Below, piece by piece: positions 7,142 to 14,878 of a stretch of DNA of 32,740 bases (the stretch's first letter is position 1; the number at the start of each line of letters is the position of its first letter). This stretch comes from Simkaniaceae bacterium (GTDB taxonomy: Bacteria > Chlamydiota > Chlamydiia > Chlamydiales > Simkaniaceae). The stretch lies in contig JAPOVA010000018.1 of assembly GCA_026708385.1 (NCBI GenBank), forward strand, positions 140,326 through 173,065. Reading direction: 5' to 3'. The position numbers and the translations under genes are program-made. The notes beneath the pieces are model-generated. The model had not been told where the DNA came from. It made no database searches and saw only the letters and a list, made by a program, of their open reading frames with translations.

Positions 7142-8253
7142 GACTTTCTTGCTCGTGGATTTCTCTTTCGTTTCGATATAACGGGTCCGTTAAGACTCTT
7201 GACGACGTGATCTAATTGCGTTCGGTCTATAACGAGTCTGGTAAAGTAGTAGGAACTACGCGTTGCCCACGGAACATCGTCCTCGGCTCCGATGACCCAT
7301 GGTAGGTTAATGGCACCGACTCTCCAATGACTAAACATCGGCATATGACACAAAGCAGAAAAAACAGCTTGGTCACAAGAACAAGAATAAAAAGGACGAC
7401 GTGCTTTTGCCACTTCATCATATTTCTTAAGAAAAGCCCGAACAAGATCGTTGTCCATCTGCAAACCAAATAGACCTCCCGCCACCTCGTTATTAATGCG
7501 TTCTCCCGTAAAATCTTCCAACAGGTTTACCGTCTCGTCAAAAATATACCGTCCTACAAGTTCCGCATTAACCGGCGCCTCTATGAAAAAGCCACCCCTC
7601 TCCTCGATGATATCGAATAAAGGATCGACAGACCTGTTGGCCACAAAAACGGAATCCACCCACATGCAGGAGAATAATCCGAGATCACGGGCCTCCTTTA
7701 ACATCCAAACTTTGAATGCGTAGGGCACATCTGCATAACCAAGTTCCCACCCTTCGGGCTGCGGATAGCCACCCTTGCGATAGTAAAGATAACCATTAAA
7801 TCCCTTGTTTTCCAACGACTTGACCATCTTATCGATGCAGTGAGCGTAAGTCCGTCCGTCCCAGTCCGGATGAAGATCTTCTCGGCAGGACTCAACCGGA
7901 TCAAATGACCCATAAGTAACTACGCAACGGTTCCCTCCGGAACCAATTCGAATAAGCCCCCGTTCCGGATACAAACCTCGGCTTTCATCGATCATCGTCG
8001 TACGTTGAGTGCCGGTGGACACTCGCCCGAGAAAATCACCGAATACGACCTCATTACACAGGTATTCCGGCCTGATGAGGGCACGAACAACAGGCTCCAT
8101 GTCCATCATCCGTCGCTTCTCCTGAGAAACAAGGTAGCAGGCTTTCTCTTCTTGGGTTACGGGAAAAATCGTTGCCTCCGTATGAGCCCGAAGAGCCACA
8201 GAACCGAGCAACGAGCCTAAAAAAACACCGAAGGTAAAAAGCGATCGTTTCAC
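7138..8253 (-). CDS. Secreted GT-A-like protein, family P member 1
   Basis: 371 residues from GTG 8253, preceded by a strong GGAGAGG. Signal peptide about 1-23 (RSLFTFGVFLGSLLGSVALRA). The core has GLYPERGLIRIGSGGNRCVV (92-111), a central RTYAHCIDKM helix, YYRKGGYPQPEGWE (157-170), VPYAFKVWMLKEA (176-188) and CMWVDSVFVA (196-205). It ends KRKRNPRARKS. The arrangement (VPYAFK, then a helix, then an acidic (W/L)-D-S motif at a strand end, then PLFDIIEERGGFF) resembles a GT-A-fold glycosyltransferase-like family known from bacteria and viruses, where the Asp of such a motif binds the nucleotide sugar. Only one Asp is present, so activity is uncertain. Export would be unusual for a sugar-nucleotide enzyme; an effector role is possible. 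Confidence 0.65.
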   Translation of the reverse strand: MKRSLFTFGVFLGSLLGSVALRAHTEATIFPVTQEEKACYLVSQEKRRMMDMEPVVRALIRPEYLCNEVVFGDFLGRVSTGTQRTTMIDESRGLYPERGLIRIGSGGNRCVVTYGSFDPVESCREDLHPDWDGRTYAHCIDKMVKSLENKGFNGYLYYRKGGYPQPEGWELGYADVPYAFKVWMLKEARDLGLFSCMWVDSVFVANRSVDPLFDIIEERGGFFIEAPVNAELVGRYIFDETVNLLEDFTGERINNEVAGGLFGLQMDNDLVRAFLKKYDEVAKARRPFYSCSCDQAVFSALCHMPMFSHWRVGAINLPWVIGAEDDVPWATRSSYYFTRLVIDRTQLDHVVKSLNGPVISKRKRNPRARKS

Positions 8254-9269
8254 ATCCTCTCCTTGTTATTCAAAGTAATCGTAAAATGTGCACCTCCCCC
8301 GAACGTGCTGTGATCTTGGGAGATCCGGCAGATACTCAACCACGCACTGACTATACGTCGGGGTAGAGCATAAAGCCCCAAGCACACACTCGTCGGAAAG
8401 CGAGAATAGAAAGGTAATCGCATTTTCACAAGTTTATCGTATATCTCTTGAAAGACAGTCGTATAACCACTGTCCATCCTTAGGCCGAATACACATCCCG
8501 TTATATGTGTTTTAACAGGAACGCCCACACACTCCTGCAATGCAGACAACGACTCGGGAAAGATGATCATATCCATTTGTTCGGCAAAGGCTTTCGGATC
8601 CTTCGTGAGACCAAAAGCCCTTACGAAAAGAGCTCCTTTTTGCTCAATGATCTCAAACAAAGGGTCGATTGACCCCTTAGCCGTCAGAACGGAGTCCAAC
8701 CACATGCAAGAAGGAAAACCCAACGAATGGGCCTCCTTTAGCATCCACACTTTGAATGCGTAGGGCACGTCTGCATAGTCGAGTTCCCACCCTTCGGGCT
8801 GTGGGTAGCCACCCTTGCGGTAATAAAGGTTACCGTCGAAATTGTTCTCTTCCAATGATTTAGCCATCCTATCGATATGGTGAGCATAAGTCGTCGCCCC
8901 TATCATGTCAAACGATCCGTAAGTGACGACACAACGTGGCCCCCCGGAACCAATTCGAATAAGCCCCCGCTCCGGATAAAATCCGAGCTGTTCATTAAGC
9001 ATAGTCGTACGCCAAATTCCGGTAGAACATCTGCGAAGAAACTCTTCGTACACACTCTTATTACATAAGTGCCTTGGCTTGCCCAAGGTACGAACGACAG
9101 GTTCCATATTCATCTCTCTTCTTTGCTGTTGAGAAACCACGTATCGCGCAAGCTCCTCTTCAGTGTGCGGAAAAATCGTTCTCTCCATATCAGCAAGCAG
9201 ATCCACACCATAAAAAAATACTGCACCTGAAAACCCAGTAGCCAAAAGAACACGGGAGATTGTCGTCAT
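8250..9269 (-). CDS. Secreted GT-A-like protein, family P member 2, C-terminus frameshifted
   Basis: 339 residues from ATG 9269, chosen because it gives a signal peptide (MTTISRVLLATGFSGAVFF) at the same place as its paralogues; an upstream in-frame start at 9536 adds an unrelated basic stretch. It shares GFYPERGLIRIGSGG, YYRKGGYPQPEGWE, VPYAFKVWMLKEA and WLDSV with member 1. After about residue 290 (PFYSRFP) similarity stops. The neighbouring frame continues as DECVLGALCSTPTYSQ ... FYDYFE with stop TAA at 8266-8268, matching VFSALCSLPEFN ... KYYFSRL of member 3. One indel near 8390-8400 has therefore changed and shortened the C-terminus. The GTGA overlap with member 1 arises only in the shifted frame. 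Confidence 0.6.
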   Translation of the reverse strand: MTTISRVLLATGFSGAVFFYGVDLLADMERTIFPHTEEELARYVVSQQQRREMNMEPVVRTLGKPRHLCNKSVYEEFLRRCSTGIWRTTMLNEQLGFYPERGLIRIGSGGPRCVVTYGSFDMIGATTYAHHIDRMAKSLEENNFDGNLYYRKGGYPQPEGWELDYADVPYAFKVWMLKEAHSLGFPSCMWLDSVLTAKGSIDPLFEIIEQKGALFVRAFGLTKDPKAFAEQMDMIIFPESLSALQECVGVPVKTHITGCVFGLRMDSGYTTVFQEIYDKLVKMRLPFYSRFPTSVCLGLYALPRRIVSAWLSICRISQDHSTFGGGAHFTITLNNKERM

Positions 9270-9691
9270 AATTCGAACGAATCCGCACCTTGACTGCCCA
9301 CTAACCAAGGCCCCACCCGCCCCGTTCTTCACCACTTCGGTTATACGCCCCGATCGCAACGAGCGAGCGGGCACATCCGGTTTGATCCCCGTAAAGTCAG
9401 CAAACTGCCTAACCATCCTCGCTACGTGTCCGAACACCCCCATACCATCACTCTCCCATACCACTACTCTCCGTACCTCCTCTTCCAAACGGTTCCCACT
9501 GCCACACAATGCCCCACACCGCTCCGCGGCAGACAAAGGAACATCACCCTCTGATCGCGGACACCGTACACACCGCTGAGGTAGATGTCAATGTGGCAAG
9601 CCCTTTTCCGGCACCTCCCGCTAACGAAGTTCGATGAAAAATGAGGGTAAGATTGCGATAGGGTACGGATCGTACGGAATAACCTATGAGA

Positions 9692-10115
9692 CTGGAGGAT
9701 GTCGTCATAAAACGCGAGCCCACATCATAATGTATCCGATCCGTACCGTGGCTAAAAATGAAGTTGCGCGCTTCGCGTACCGCGTTGCAATCCCACGCCA
9801 TCGCTTCAAAAATAGAAAAGTATTTTCCACTAAGTGTCTTGGCTCTTAGAGGTAATCGTCATATGACCTCTTTGCGTTTCGATGTCTTCCCGGAGGAATC
9901 ACAACCTGCGTGTCTCGATCTTGGACTTCCTTAACGATCGCGTCGCTGTTCAAACGCTTTGTCGACGAATAGGTGTCCGTACTTATTCCCCGTATGAGAG
10001 CGCTTGCTTGTGTGCAGTCCGCTGTTGTACCCGGTGTAATGATGGTACGAATCGGCATACCATGCGCATCCGTCGCCAAGTGTAATTTTGTTTTGACCCC
10101 CCTTTTCTGCATTTC
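9692..10115 (-). pseudogene. IS5-family transposase remnant (right copy, inverted)
   Basis: On the minus strand it reads KRGVKTKLHLATDAHG, MPIRTIITPGTTADCTQASA, then MQVVIPP-like and YDDYL, an in-frame TAA, EPRHLVENTFLFLKRWRG and IATRYAKRATSFLATVRIG. It extends about 17 residues further toward the N-terminus than the left copy but also lacks the first half. Similarity between the copies ends at the same point on the C-terminal side (left about 6935, right about 9692). The two copies point toward each other around the P1-P2 pair. Confidence 0.85.
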
Positions 10116-10555
10116 ATCAGAAACCCGAACCCGGCCTTAAGAAGGCGGAGCACCGTTCGCCCCCGTGTTCGCCCCCGTTTCCCGTCTCCGGTCGGAAAGC
10201 CCCTGCTCCTAAAAGTTACATCGTCTTCCTCGGGGATAACCGGTAACTTTTGCGGGCCGAGAAGGAAGGGGTGAGGCTCTTGCGTAGCAAAGTGATCGAT
10301 TTTGACACGTGTACATGGCGACATCTCTACGGATCGGCACTTTTGCCCGAGACTCTCATCGAAGACCTCATTGCTATGGGTAACGTTCCCGTCATATATC
10401 ATAAGCAAACTATCATCAACCGATTCCGCCACATCCACCCCCCGTTTCGAAGGCTCTGTCGGACAGAAAAAGACTCGCTCCTCTCCGCCCTTTCGGCAAA
10501 ACACCTCCCGACAATCCGTCGCAACGACCATACCCTTGGTAAATGCGCTACTCAT
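9983..10555 (-). CDS. Unknown protein behind P3, 3' end replaced by IS sequence
   Basis: ATG 10555 overlaps the stop of P3 (ATGAGTAG), suggesting coupled translation. The first about 140 residues (MSSAFTKGMVVATDCREVF ... RVKIDHFATQEPHPFLLGPQ) look like genuine protein with mixed composition, but I recognise no domain. From about 10115 downward the frame runs through transposase DNA in a non-transposase frame, so the native C-terminus has been lost at an insertion or rearrangement point. The product is probably truncated or dead. Confidence 0.4.
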   Translation of the reverse strand: MSSAFTKGMVVATDCREVFCRKGGEERVFFCPTEPSKRGVDVAESVDDSLLMIYDGNVTHSNEVFDESLGQKCRSVEMSPCTRVKIDHFATQEPHPFLLGPQKLPVIPEEDDVTFRSRGFPTGDGKRGRTRGRTVLRLLKAGFGFLMKCRKGGSKQNYTWRRMRMVCRFVPSLHRVQQRTAHKQALSYGE

Positions 10556-11675
10556 ACCGATCCATCTTTTTCCTTCTCCTCCGCCCTTGCGAGCGTAGCT
10601 TTTGTTCAAACACAACCGGACCCTTGAGGCTCCGCACAACCGAGTCAAGTTCCGGGCGTTCCAAGCAGAGACGGGAAAAGTAGTATTTAGCGCGTCGTGC
10701 CTTCGTTATCTCGGTTTCGACGTTTGCAACAGCCGTACGCAGACAGATCACCCAGGGGTTGAATTCGGGAAGGGAACACAACGCCGAAAACACGATCTCT
10801 TCGGGCGCACCCGAATAGAAAGGGATGCGCCTCTTCACCAACATGTCGTACCGGTCTATGAAACTTCGAACACGTTCGTCGCCCATTTTCAATCCGAATA
10901 GATTAGCCCATATACAATGACGGATCGGCGTTCCTACGAAATTTTCCAGCACTTGTTGCACTTCCGGAAACACGTACCTATCAAAGAATAGATAGAAATC
11001 TTCACTCTGTCTACCGGCACGGATAGAGGGATAGGTTATGAAGAATGCACCTTGTTTTTCAATGATTTCAAACAAAGGATCTACGGGTCTATTGGCCATG
11101 TCGACGGAATCAATCCACAGACAAGAGGAAAACCCCAACTCATACGCCTCTTTGAACATCCAAATCTTGAAAGCATACGGTACATCGGCGTACTCGAGCT
11201 CCCACCCTTCGGGCTCCGGATAGCCACCTTTTCGATAGTAGAGATGACCGTTGAACCCTACGTTCTCCAGCGAGGCAATGATCTTCTCAACACATTGAGC
11301 GTAAGTACGATCTCCCCCCGGCTTCGTGTCAAACGATGCATACACCACGACACACCGCTCACCTCCGGAACCGATGGTAACCAAGCCGCGTTCGGGGTAC
11401 AGACCTCGACTCTCATCGACCATTGTCGTTCTCTGAGTCCCCGCGGAACACCGCCAAAGGAAGTTGTTAAACCTTTTCTCGTCATGAAGATACTTCCGCT
11501 TGATGTATCTCCTGACAATGTTGTCCATGTCGATCGCCCGTCGTGCTCGCCGGGACTCTACATACCTTGCAATGTCCGTATCCGCGATGGGAAAGATGGT
11601 CGTCTCGGTTTCCGCCCGCACCACCATACCCGAAACCGATAACACAAGCAGAAAAAACCGGGGGAGAATCGACAT
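10548..11675 (-). CDS. Secreted GT-A-like protein, family P member 3
   Basis: 375 residues from ATG 11675, chosen for the signal peptide (MSILPRFFLLVLSVSGMVV, then RAETETTIFP). It is the best-preserved copy. GLYPERGLVTIGSGGERCVV, YYRKGGYPEPEGWE, VPYAFKIWMFKEA and CLWIDSVDMA are followed by PLFEIIEKQGAFF and the C-terminal block VFSALCSLPEFNPW ... YYFSRLCLERPEL. WIDSVD offers a DxxD acidic motif where a GT-A enzyme would bind the nucleotide sugar. The tail is very basic (KLRSQGRRRRKKMDRYE). It is followed with overlap by a truncated unknown gene. Same caveats about function as for member 1. Confidence 0.68.
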   Translation of the reverse strand: MSILPRFFLLVLSVSGMVVRAETETTIFPIADTDIARYVESRRARRAIDMDNIVRRYIKRKYLHDEKRFNNFLWRCSAGTQRTTMVDESRGLYPERGLVTIGSGGERCVVVYASFDTKPGGDRTYAQCVEKIIASLENVGFNGHLYYRKGGYPEPEGWELEYADVPYAFKIWMFKEAYELGFSSCLWIDSVDMANRPVDPLFEIIEKQGAFFITYPSIRAGRQSEDFYLFFDRYVFPEVQQVLENFVGTPIRHCIWANLFGLKMGDERVRSFIDRYDMLVKRRIPFYSGAPEEIVFSALCSLPEFNPWVICLRTAVANVETEITKARRAKYYFSRLCLERPELDSVVRSLKGPVVFEQKLRSQGRRRRKKMDRYE

Positions 11676-11811
11676 TTTCACCGATCTTCCCCTTCTTGCT
11701 CGACCCCTTCCGAGTTTCGACCCGACTCCGCGTGATTTTTCGCACTTAACGGGGCTTTCATTTTTGCAACCCATCTCAATCTCCATTCTCGGAAATGCAC
11801 CTACGACAACC

Positions 11812-12050
11812 TCACAGCACCTTCCGCTTGCTCATCACGACAAGCCAACCAACAAAACCGACAGGCACCGGACTCAAGGGGTCGCATGGTACGGCGTCCT
11901 CCCTTTTTGCACAACGGGTACTTTTGAGAAGAAAAATCACGGACTCCGGATGTCCCGCACGGATAGCCATCCCGAGAGGTGTGCGTTCTTTTGCGTCGGC
12001 AAAATTCGGATCGGCCCCGAGACCGATAAGAAATGTTACGGTCCATAGCT
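11812..12050 (-). pseudogene. Ankyrin-repeat gene remnant
   Basis: One clear repeat and a half can be read on the minus strand: VTFLIGLGADPNFADAKERT, then PLGMAIRAGHPESVIFLLKS, followed by a short hydrophobic end (PVPVGFVGWLVVMSK). Upstream the frame continues without similarity, in Pro/Arg-rich sequence that looks non-coding. This is a truncated ankyrin gene. The remainder of 11787-12194 holds nothing else that I can support. Confidence 0.55.
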
Positions 12051-12194
12051 TCCCCGTCGGGGAAGGGGGAAACGGCTCGAAAACGCCCGAATGTTGTGTC
12101 GGGCGGTACACCCGCAGAGAGGGAGCGAAATGAAGGGGGCGAACCCGACCACCGAATTCGTTCTTTGATGTGTTCCCGAAGGACACGCTTATGG

Positions 12195-12224
12195 TTGCTT
12201 CGCCGTGCCGTTTTGTGGTACGCT
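12195..12224 (+). promoter_or_regulatory. Family promoter upstream of Q1
   Basis: -35 TTGCTT (12195-12200), 18-base spacer, extended -10 TGG-TACGCT (12216-12224). The surrounding 90 bases are similar to those before Q2 (AAGGAC...GGTTG...CCGCCGT...GTGGTAYGCTGTCGC). Confidence 0.5.
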
Positions 12225-12263
12225 GTCGCCCGGAGGAACGTGAAATCCGGAGGAAAGCAGATC

Positions 12264-12731
12264 ATGGCAACCTCATTAGACGGCACCGTTATCTCGAAGC
12301 CGGTTCTGCAAGTATCCGGTATGGGTACCCCCGTACCTCTTCCCGAGAGGAGGATCGATGTCACTCACGAGATCGGCGGTGCCCGCGGGGTTCTCAACTC
12401 TTTCCGGGCCTTGTCCCGGGGTAATAAAATAGCCTGCACCGTTTTCCGTGTCGATGTTTGCGTGGGACACCCCGTCTTTATCGCGACATGCATCTTGGGA
12501 GGGGTGTGTGGAGGAGTAACGGGAGTTGCCGTGGGGGGGGGTCTTACCCGTATCCCGGCCACGGGGATAGCTCCGGGGAGTATTTTGTATCCACCTGTGG
12601 GCGGGAGGTGTGTAAAGCGCTTGCCACGATGCACGGACGTACCGGATGTCGTCGGGGTGAGTCATCGTCCGGACGGAGCACTAAGGGGAATGGATGATGG
12701 GGACGGCAGGTATAAGCTCTACTCTACGTAG
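12264..12731 (+). CDS. Family Q member 1, candidate Inc-like protein, tail out of frame at a G9 tract
   Basis: ATG 12264 follows a good GGAGGA (12249-12254). As written the product has 155 residues. The N-terminus MATSLDGTVISK and a hydrophobic Gly/Val stretch (VFIATCILGGVCGGVTGVAV) match Q2-Q4. The stretch ends at nine G (12533-12541). Beyond it the current frame (LTRIPATGIAPG) loses similarity, whereas the frame reached by adding one G reads CGREVCKALATMHGRTGCRR, like CAREGCRELSKLPAWVCGC of Q2 and GRREVYKELFAKNYGCMERC of Q4. That frame stops at 12695-12697, forming an ATGA overlap with the next gene. The gene is probably in an out-of-frame phase. The long hydrophobic segment is reminiscent of chlamydial inclusion-membrane proteins. 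Confidence 0.55.
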   Translation: MATSLDGTVISKPVLQVSGMGTPVPLPERRIDVTHEIGGARGVLNSFRALSRGNKIACTVFRVDVCVGHPVFIATCILGGVCGGVTGVAVGGGLTRIPATGIAPGSILYPPVGGRCVKRLPRCTDVPDVVGVSHRPDGALRGMDDGDGRYKLYST

Positions 12732-13014
12732 AAGGAATATAGTCACACCGGACCGGGTCATCCCCGAGTCCCGTGGTCGGCGGGTGGCCGTCCCTCGTAC
12801 GGTCAATCATGTCGCTCAACGCCGTATCGGATCTCAGGTGGACGAAGAGTTCGGAAGGCTGATGCGGAACTTAGTGGATCAGGTGACCATGAGGGTCGGT
12901 TTCGGACATACGGCGGCGACGTGGGGCGCAACGGAGGATGCAATATTTGCATCGATGGTGTCTATCGCCGTGAGCTCGGCGATACGGAGGGCCCGTCACC
13001 ACATTGGTACCTGA
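12694..13014 (+). CDS. Family R member 1, Q-like N-terminus only
   Basis: 106 residues. ATG 12694 overlaps the stop of the restored frame of Q1. It contains RRRNIVTPDRVIPESRGRRV, nearly repeated in R2 (15510) as NRNTITLAQVIPESRGRWI and echoed by the first 20 residues of Q3 (TQLDTMITSGVIPKESD). The rest has no hydrophobic bilobe and no domain I know. It may be a Q relative that kept only the N-terminal leader. Confidence 0.4.
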   Translation: MMGTAGISSTLRRRNIVTPDRVIPESRGRRVAVPRTVNHVAQRRIGSQVDEEFGRLMRNLVDQVTMRVGFGHTAATWGATEDAIFASMVSIAVSSAIRRARHHIGT

Positions 13015-13265
13015 ACCCTGCCTCTCTTCTCTTGATTCGTTCCTCTCCGTTCGAGGGAAACAAACCCCGGGTCGACACGGGGAGGTGGGTGAGGTTGTTT
13101 TCGTCCGGCAGAGCAAAGATCGTCGGGATGACTCCGTAGTCAAAAAATTAGCCGGACCCGCAACGTAACCGTAAGCGTTCCCGGAGTTCACGGAAACACC
13201 CCCCCGCGGTGTGATTGCATGGCCCGCAAAAGTTGATGTATCTTTGAAGGACGTGTCTTTAACGG

Positions 13266-13295
13266 TTGTTCCGCCGTACCATCCCGTGGTATGCT
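13266..13295 (+). promoter_or_regulatory. Family promoter upstream of Q2
   Basis: -35 TTGTTC (13266-13271), 18-base spacer, extended -10 TGG-TATGCT (13287-13295), in a block similar to that before Q1. It lies in the otherwise empty gap 13015-13329. Confidence 0.5.
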
Positions 13296-13329
13296 GTCGC
13301 TCGGAGAAGCATTTGGAGAAAGAGAAGCC

Positions 13330-13872
13330 GTGGCAACGTTTGGCGGCACCATTATCCCGGAGACGGCCCCGAAGGTATCCGAAGTAGACACCCCCGTATT
13401 GCTTCTCGAAAGGGAAGCTGATGTCGCCTGCAAAGTTGAAGGGGTGTCCCGCGATGCGTTTGACGGGGTAAGGGCGAAGCGGGAAGAACCGGATGCCCTT
13501 GATGGAAAGTTTGGAATGAGTGTACTGATCTCGGGGGCCGACCTCTTGGCGGGAGGTCCGCTCATGTGCGCCTCAACGGTCTTGGGGGCAATATATGGCG
13601 GAGTGACGGGTTGCGGATCAGGACTTGACTTTGCGGGTGCGCCGTTTTTGAGAGCGGGTCTCGGAAATTTCTTATGTGTGACTTGCGCAAGGGAGGGTTG
13701 CAGAGAGCTCTCGAAACTCCCTGCATGGGTGTGTGGTTGTGAAGAACGTCACAAGGCCGAACGGCCGAACGACATGATACGACTCGAACGTGAAAAAGAA
13801 GTTGTCACGCAACCGCCTCCGAAGGATTCGGGATCGATCTCGGCCGAATATGAAGGGTTGAAGAGGGAGTAG
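13330..13872 (+). CDS. Family Q member 2, candidate Inc-like protein
   Basis: 180 residues from GTG 13330, chosen because VATFGGTIIPETAPKVSEVD aligns with the MATxxxxTI starts of its relatives; GGAG lies at 13315-13318. The hydrophobic Gly-rich region is about 80-125 (ASTVLGAIYGGVTGCGSG), followed by the Cys-containing CAREGCREL...CGCEERHK segment shared with Q1 and Q4 and a charged C-terminus. Near 13855 the frame appears shifted: the neighbouring frame continues the acidic tail to 14087 (next entry). The bilobed hydrophobic domain with hydrophilic ends suggests a type III-secreted inclusion-membrane protein; this is inference. Confidence 0.55.
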   Translation: MATFGGTIIPETAPKVSEVDTPVLLLEREADVACKVEGVSRDAFDGVRAKREEPDALDGKFGMSVLISGADLLAGGPLMCASTVLGAIYGGVTGCGSGLDFAGAPFLRAGLGNFLCVTCAREGCRELSKLPAWVCGCEERHKAERPNDMIRLEREKEVVTQPPPKDSGSISAEYEGLKRE

Positions 13873-14087
13873 AGTCGGCCCCTGTTACGGAGCCCGTCAC
13901 CGGACAGACGGCGCTTTCCGGATCGGGGCCTGCCCCGACCCGAAAGCAAGATCGGGTAGGAGCCTTCGGCGGTCCGGCTTTCGGAACCCCGACCACGAGG
14001 GACGAAACGGACGAGCTCGTGGAAGCTATCGAACCGGAAGAATGCGACGTGAGGACTGTCATTGAGCCCTCCTTCCCCGGAACGTGA
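13857..14087 (+). pseudogene. Out-of-frame C-terminal tail of Q2
   Basis: Shifted by one frame from Q2, this stretch stays open for 76 codons: VEEGVESAPVTEPVTGQTAL ... TRDETDELVEAIEPEECDV, ending at TGA 14085-14087. Its Pro/Glu-rich composition resembles the tails of Q3 and Q4. The switch point is GAAGGG near 13853-13857. Bases 14088-14202 show only a further weak tail-like fragment (PASEPAPNRTQG). Confidence 0.45.
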
Positions 14088-14202
14088 TACCGAGCAGGCA
14101 GAACCTCCCGCGTCGGAACCTGCCCCGAACCGAACGCAAGGACGGCGCGAGTACTTCGGAGGGTTCGGCAGTATGATTTTCGGAGATGAGGAATTGATGT
14201 GG

Positions 14203-14208
14203 TATGCT
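14203..14208 (+). promoter_or_regulatory. Family -10 box before the family H remnant
   Basis: GTGGTATGCT with -10 TATGCT at 14203-14208, about 42 bases before ATG 14250; same box as before Q1 and Q2. No convincing -35. Confidence 0.35.
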
Positions 14209-14249
14209 CTTCCGCTTTAAACGATTGCATTTTTCTTGGGGAGGGTGCT

Positions 14250-14384
14250 ATGGCATCGGCGATAGGTGAGGGACAGGGTGCTGTGTGGCCTATGAACGAC
14301 TGCGGTGGTACGGCCGTGTGGGGCCGTAAGTTTCCGGGGGGCCCCCTCTTTGATTTTATCCCGCGCCAAATTCGATTCGGTTGA
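14250..14384 (+). pseudogene. Family H N-terminal remnant a
   Basis: MASAIGEGQGAVWPMNDCGG, then TAVWGRKFPGGPLFDF, then a stop. It matches the first 45 residues of the H protein encoded at 20571 (VASAVGGAPGVVRPV ... GGTAHWVLKVPGERPLWFEP). A good GGGGAGG precedes the ATG. It is truncated before the helix-turn-helix modules. Confidence 0.6.
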
Positions 14385-14394
14385 AACCCCTTTA

Positions 14395-14710
14395 CCCGAT
14401 ATGCCGTGGCGGGGTGCCGTGTGGCCTGTGAACGACTACGGGGGTACGGCCGTGTGGATGTACAAAACTCCGGGAGGCCCCCCTCTTTGGTTTCATTCCA
14501 CACCTAAAGGGGATGAGGCACGGGAGGTATACTAAGGCGGAGAAACGTGCGATCGTAGACTATGCTTTGGAAGTAAGAGGGGTTAAGAGCATTGACACAT
14601 GTCCCGAAGAGATCGGCATTACCCCAACCTCTTTATCAAGCCGGCTAAAGCAGGAATGTGAAGCCTATCGGATTTTTACGGCTGAAGGAAAGAGCAACAC
14701 CCGAGCTTGA
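14395..14710 (+). pseudogene. Family H N-terminal remnant b, frameshifted
   Basis: A second tandem copy starts TPLPDMPWRGAVWPVNDYGG, then TAVWMYKTPGGPPLWFHSTP. After a frame change near 14510 it continues RYTKAEKRAIVDYALEVRGV, then KSIDTCPEEIGITPTSL and LKQECEAYR: one complete helix-turn-helix-like module of family H. It then runs into a family Q tail. Two tandem H starts followed by a Q end point to recombination between neighbouring paralogues. Confidence 0.6.
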
Positions 14711-14852
14711 GGAGGTAGTCGTAGAGCAACCGAAGTGCGAGTCTCCTTCACCGGAGCCCGTGCCGACCGCTCCCGCATGGTGGAACCCTTTCGGTGGGTT
14801 CTTTGCCAAGCCGAATGGAGCGACCGAGTCCGTGGACGAGTCGTCGGTTTAG
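14692..14852 (+). pseudogene. Family Q C-terminal tail remnant
   Basis: TPELEEVVVEQPKCESPSPE, then PVPTAPAWWNPFGGFF to a stop at 14850-14852. The first part is almost identical to residues about 148-172 of Q4 (TPELEEVVVEQPKSESPSPE). It is fused behind the H remnant in another frame and lies directly before Q3, so an earlier Q gene of the array has lost its 5' part here. Confidence 0.6.
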
Positions 14853-14878
14853 ATGCAAAAATTGGAGGAGAACGGTTT

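Noticed and set aside
6561-10115. Active composite transposon
   Set aside because: Both transposase copies are truncated and interrupted, and no terminal inverted repeats or target duplications are visible.
13805-14503. Minus-strand frame of about 230 codons
   Set aside because: Arg/Pro/Ser-rich shadow of the Q2 tail and H remnants, with no start signal.
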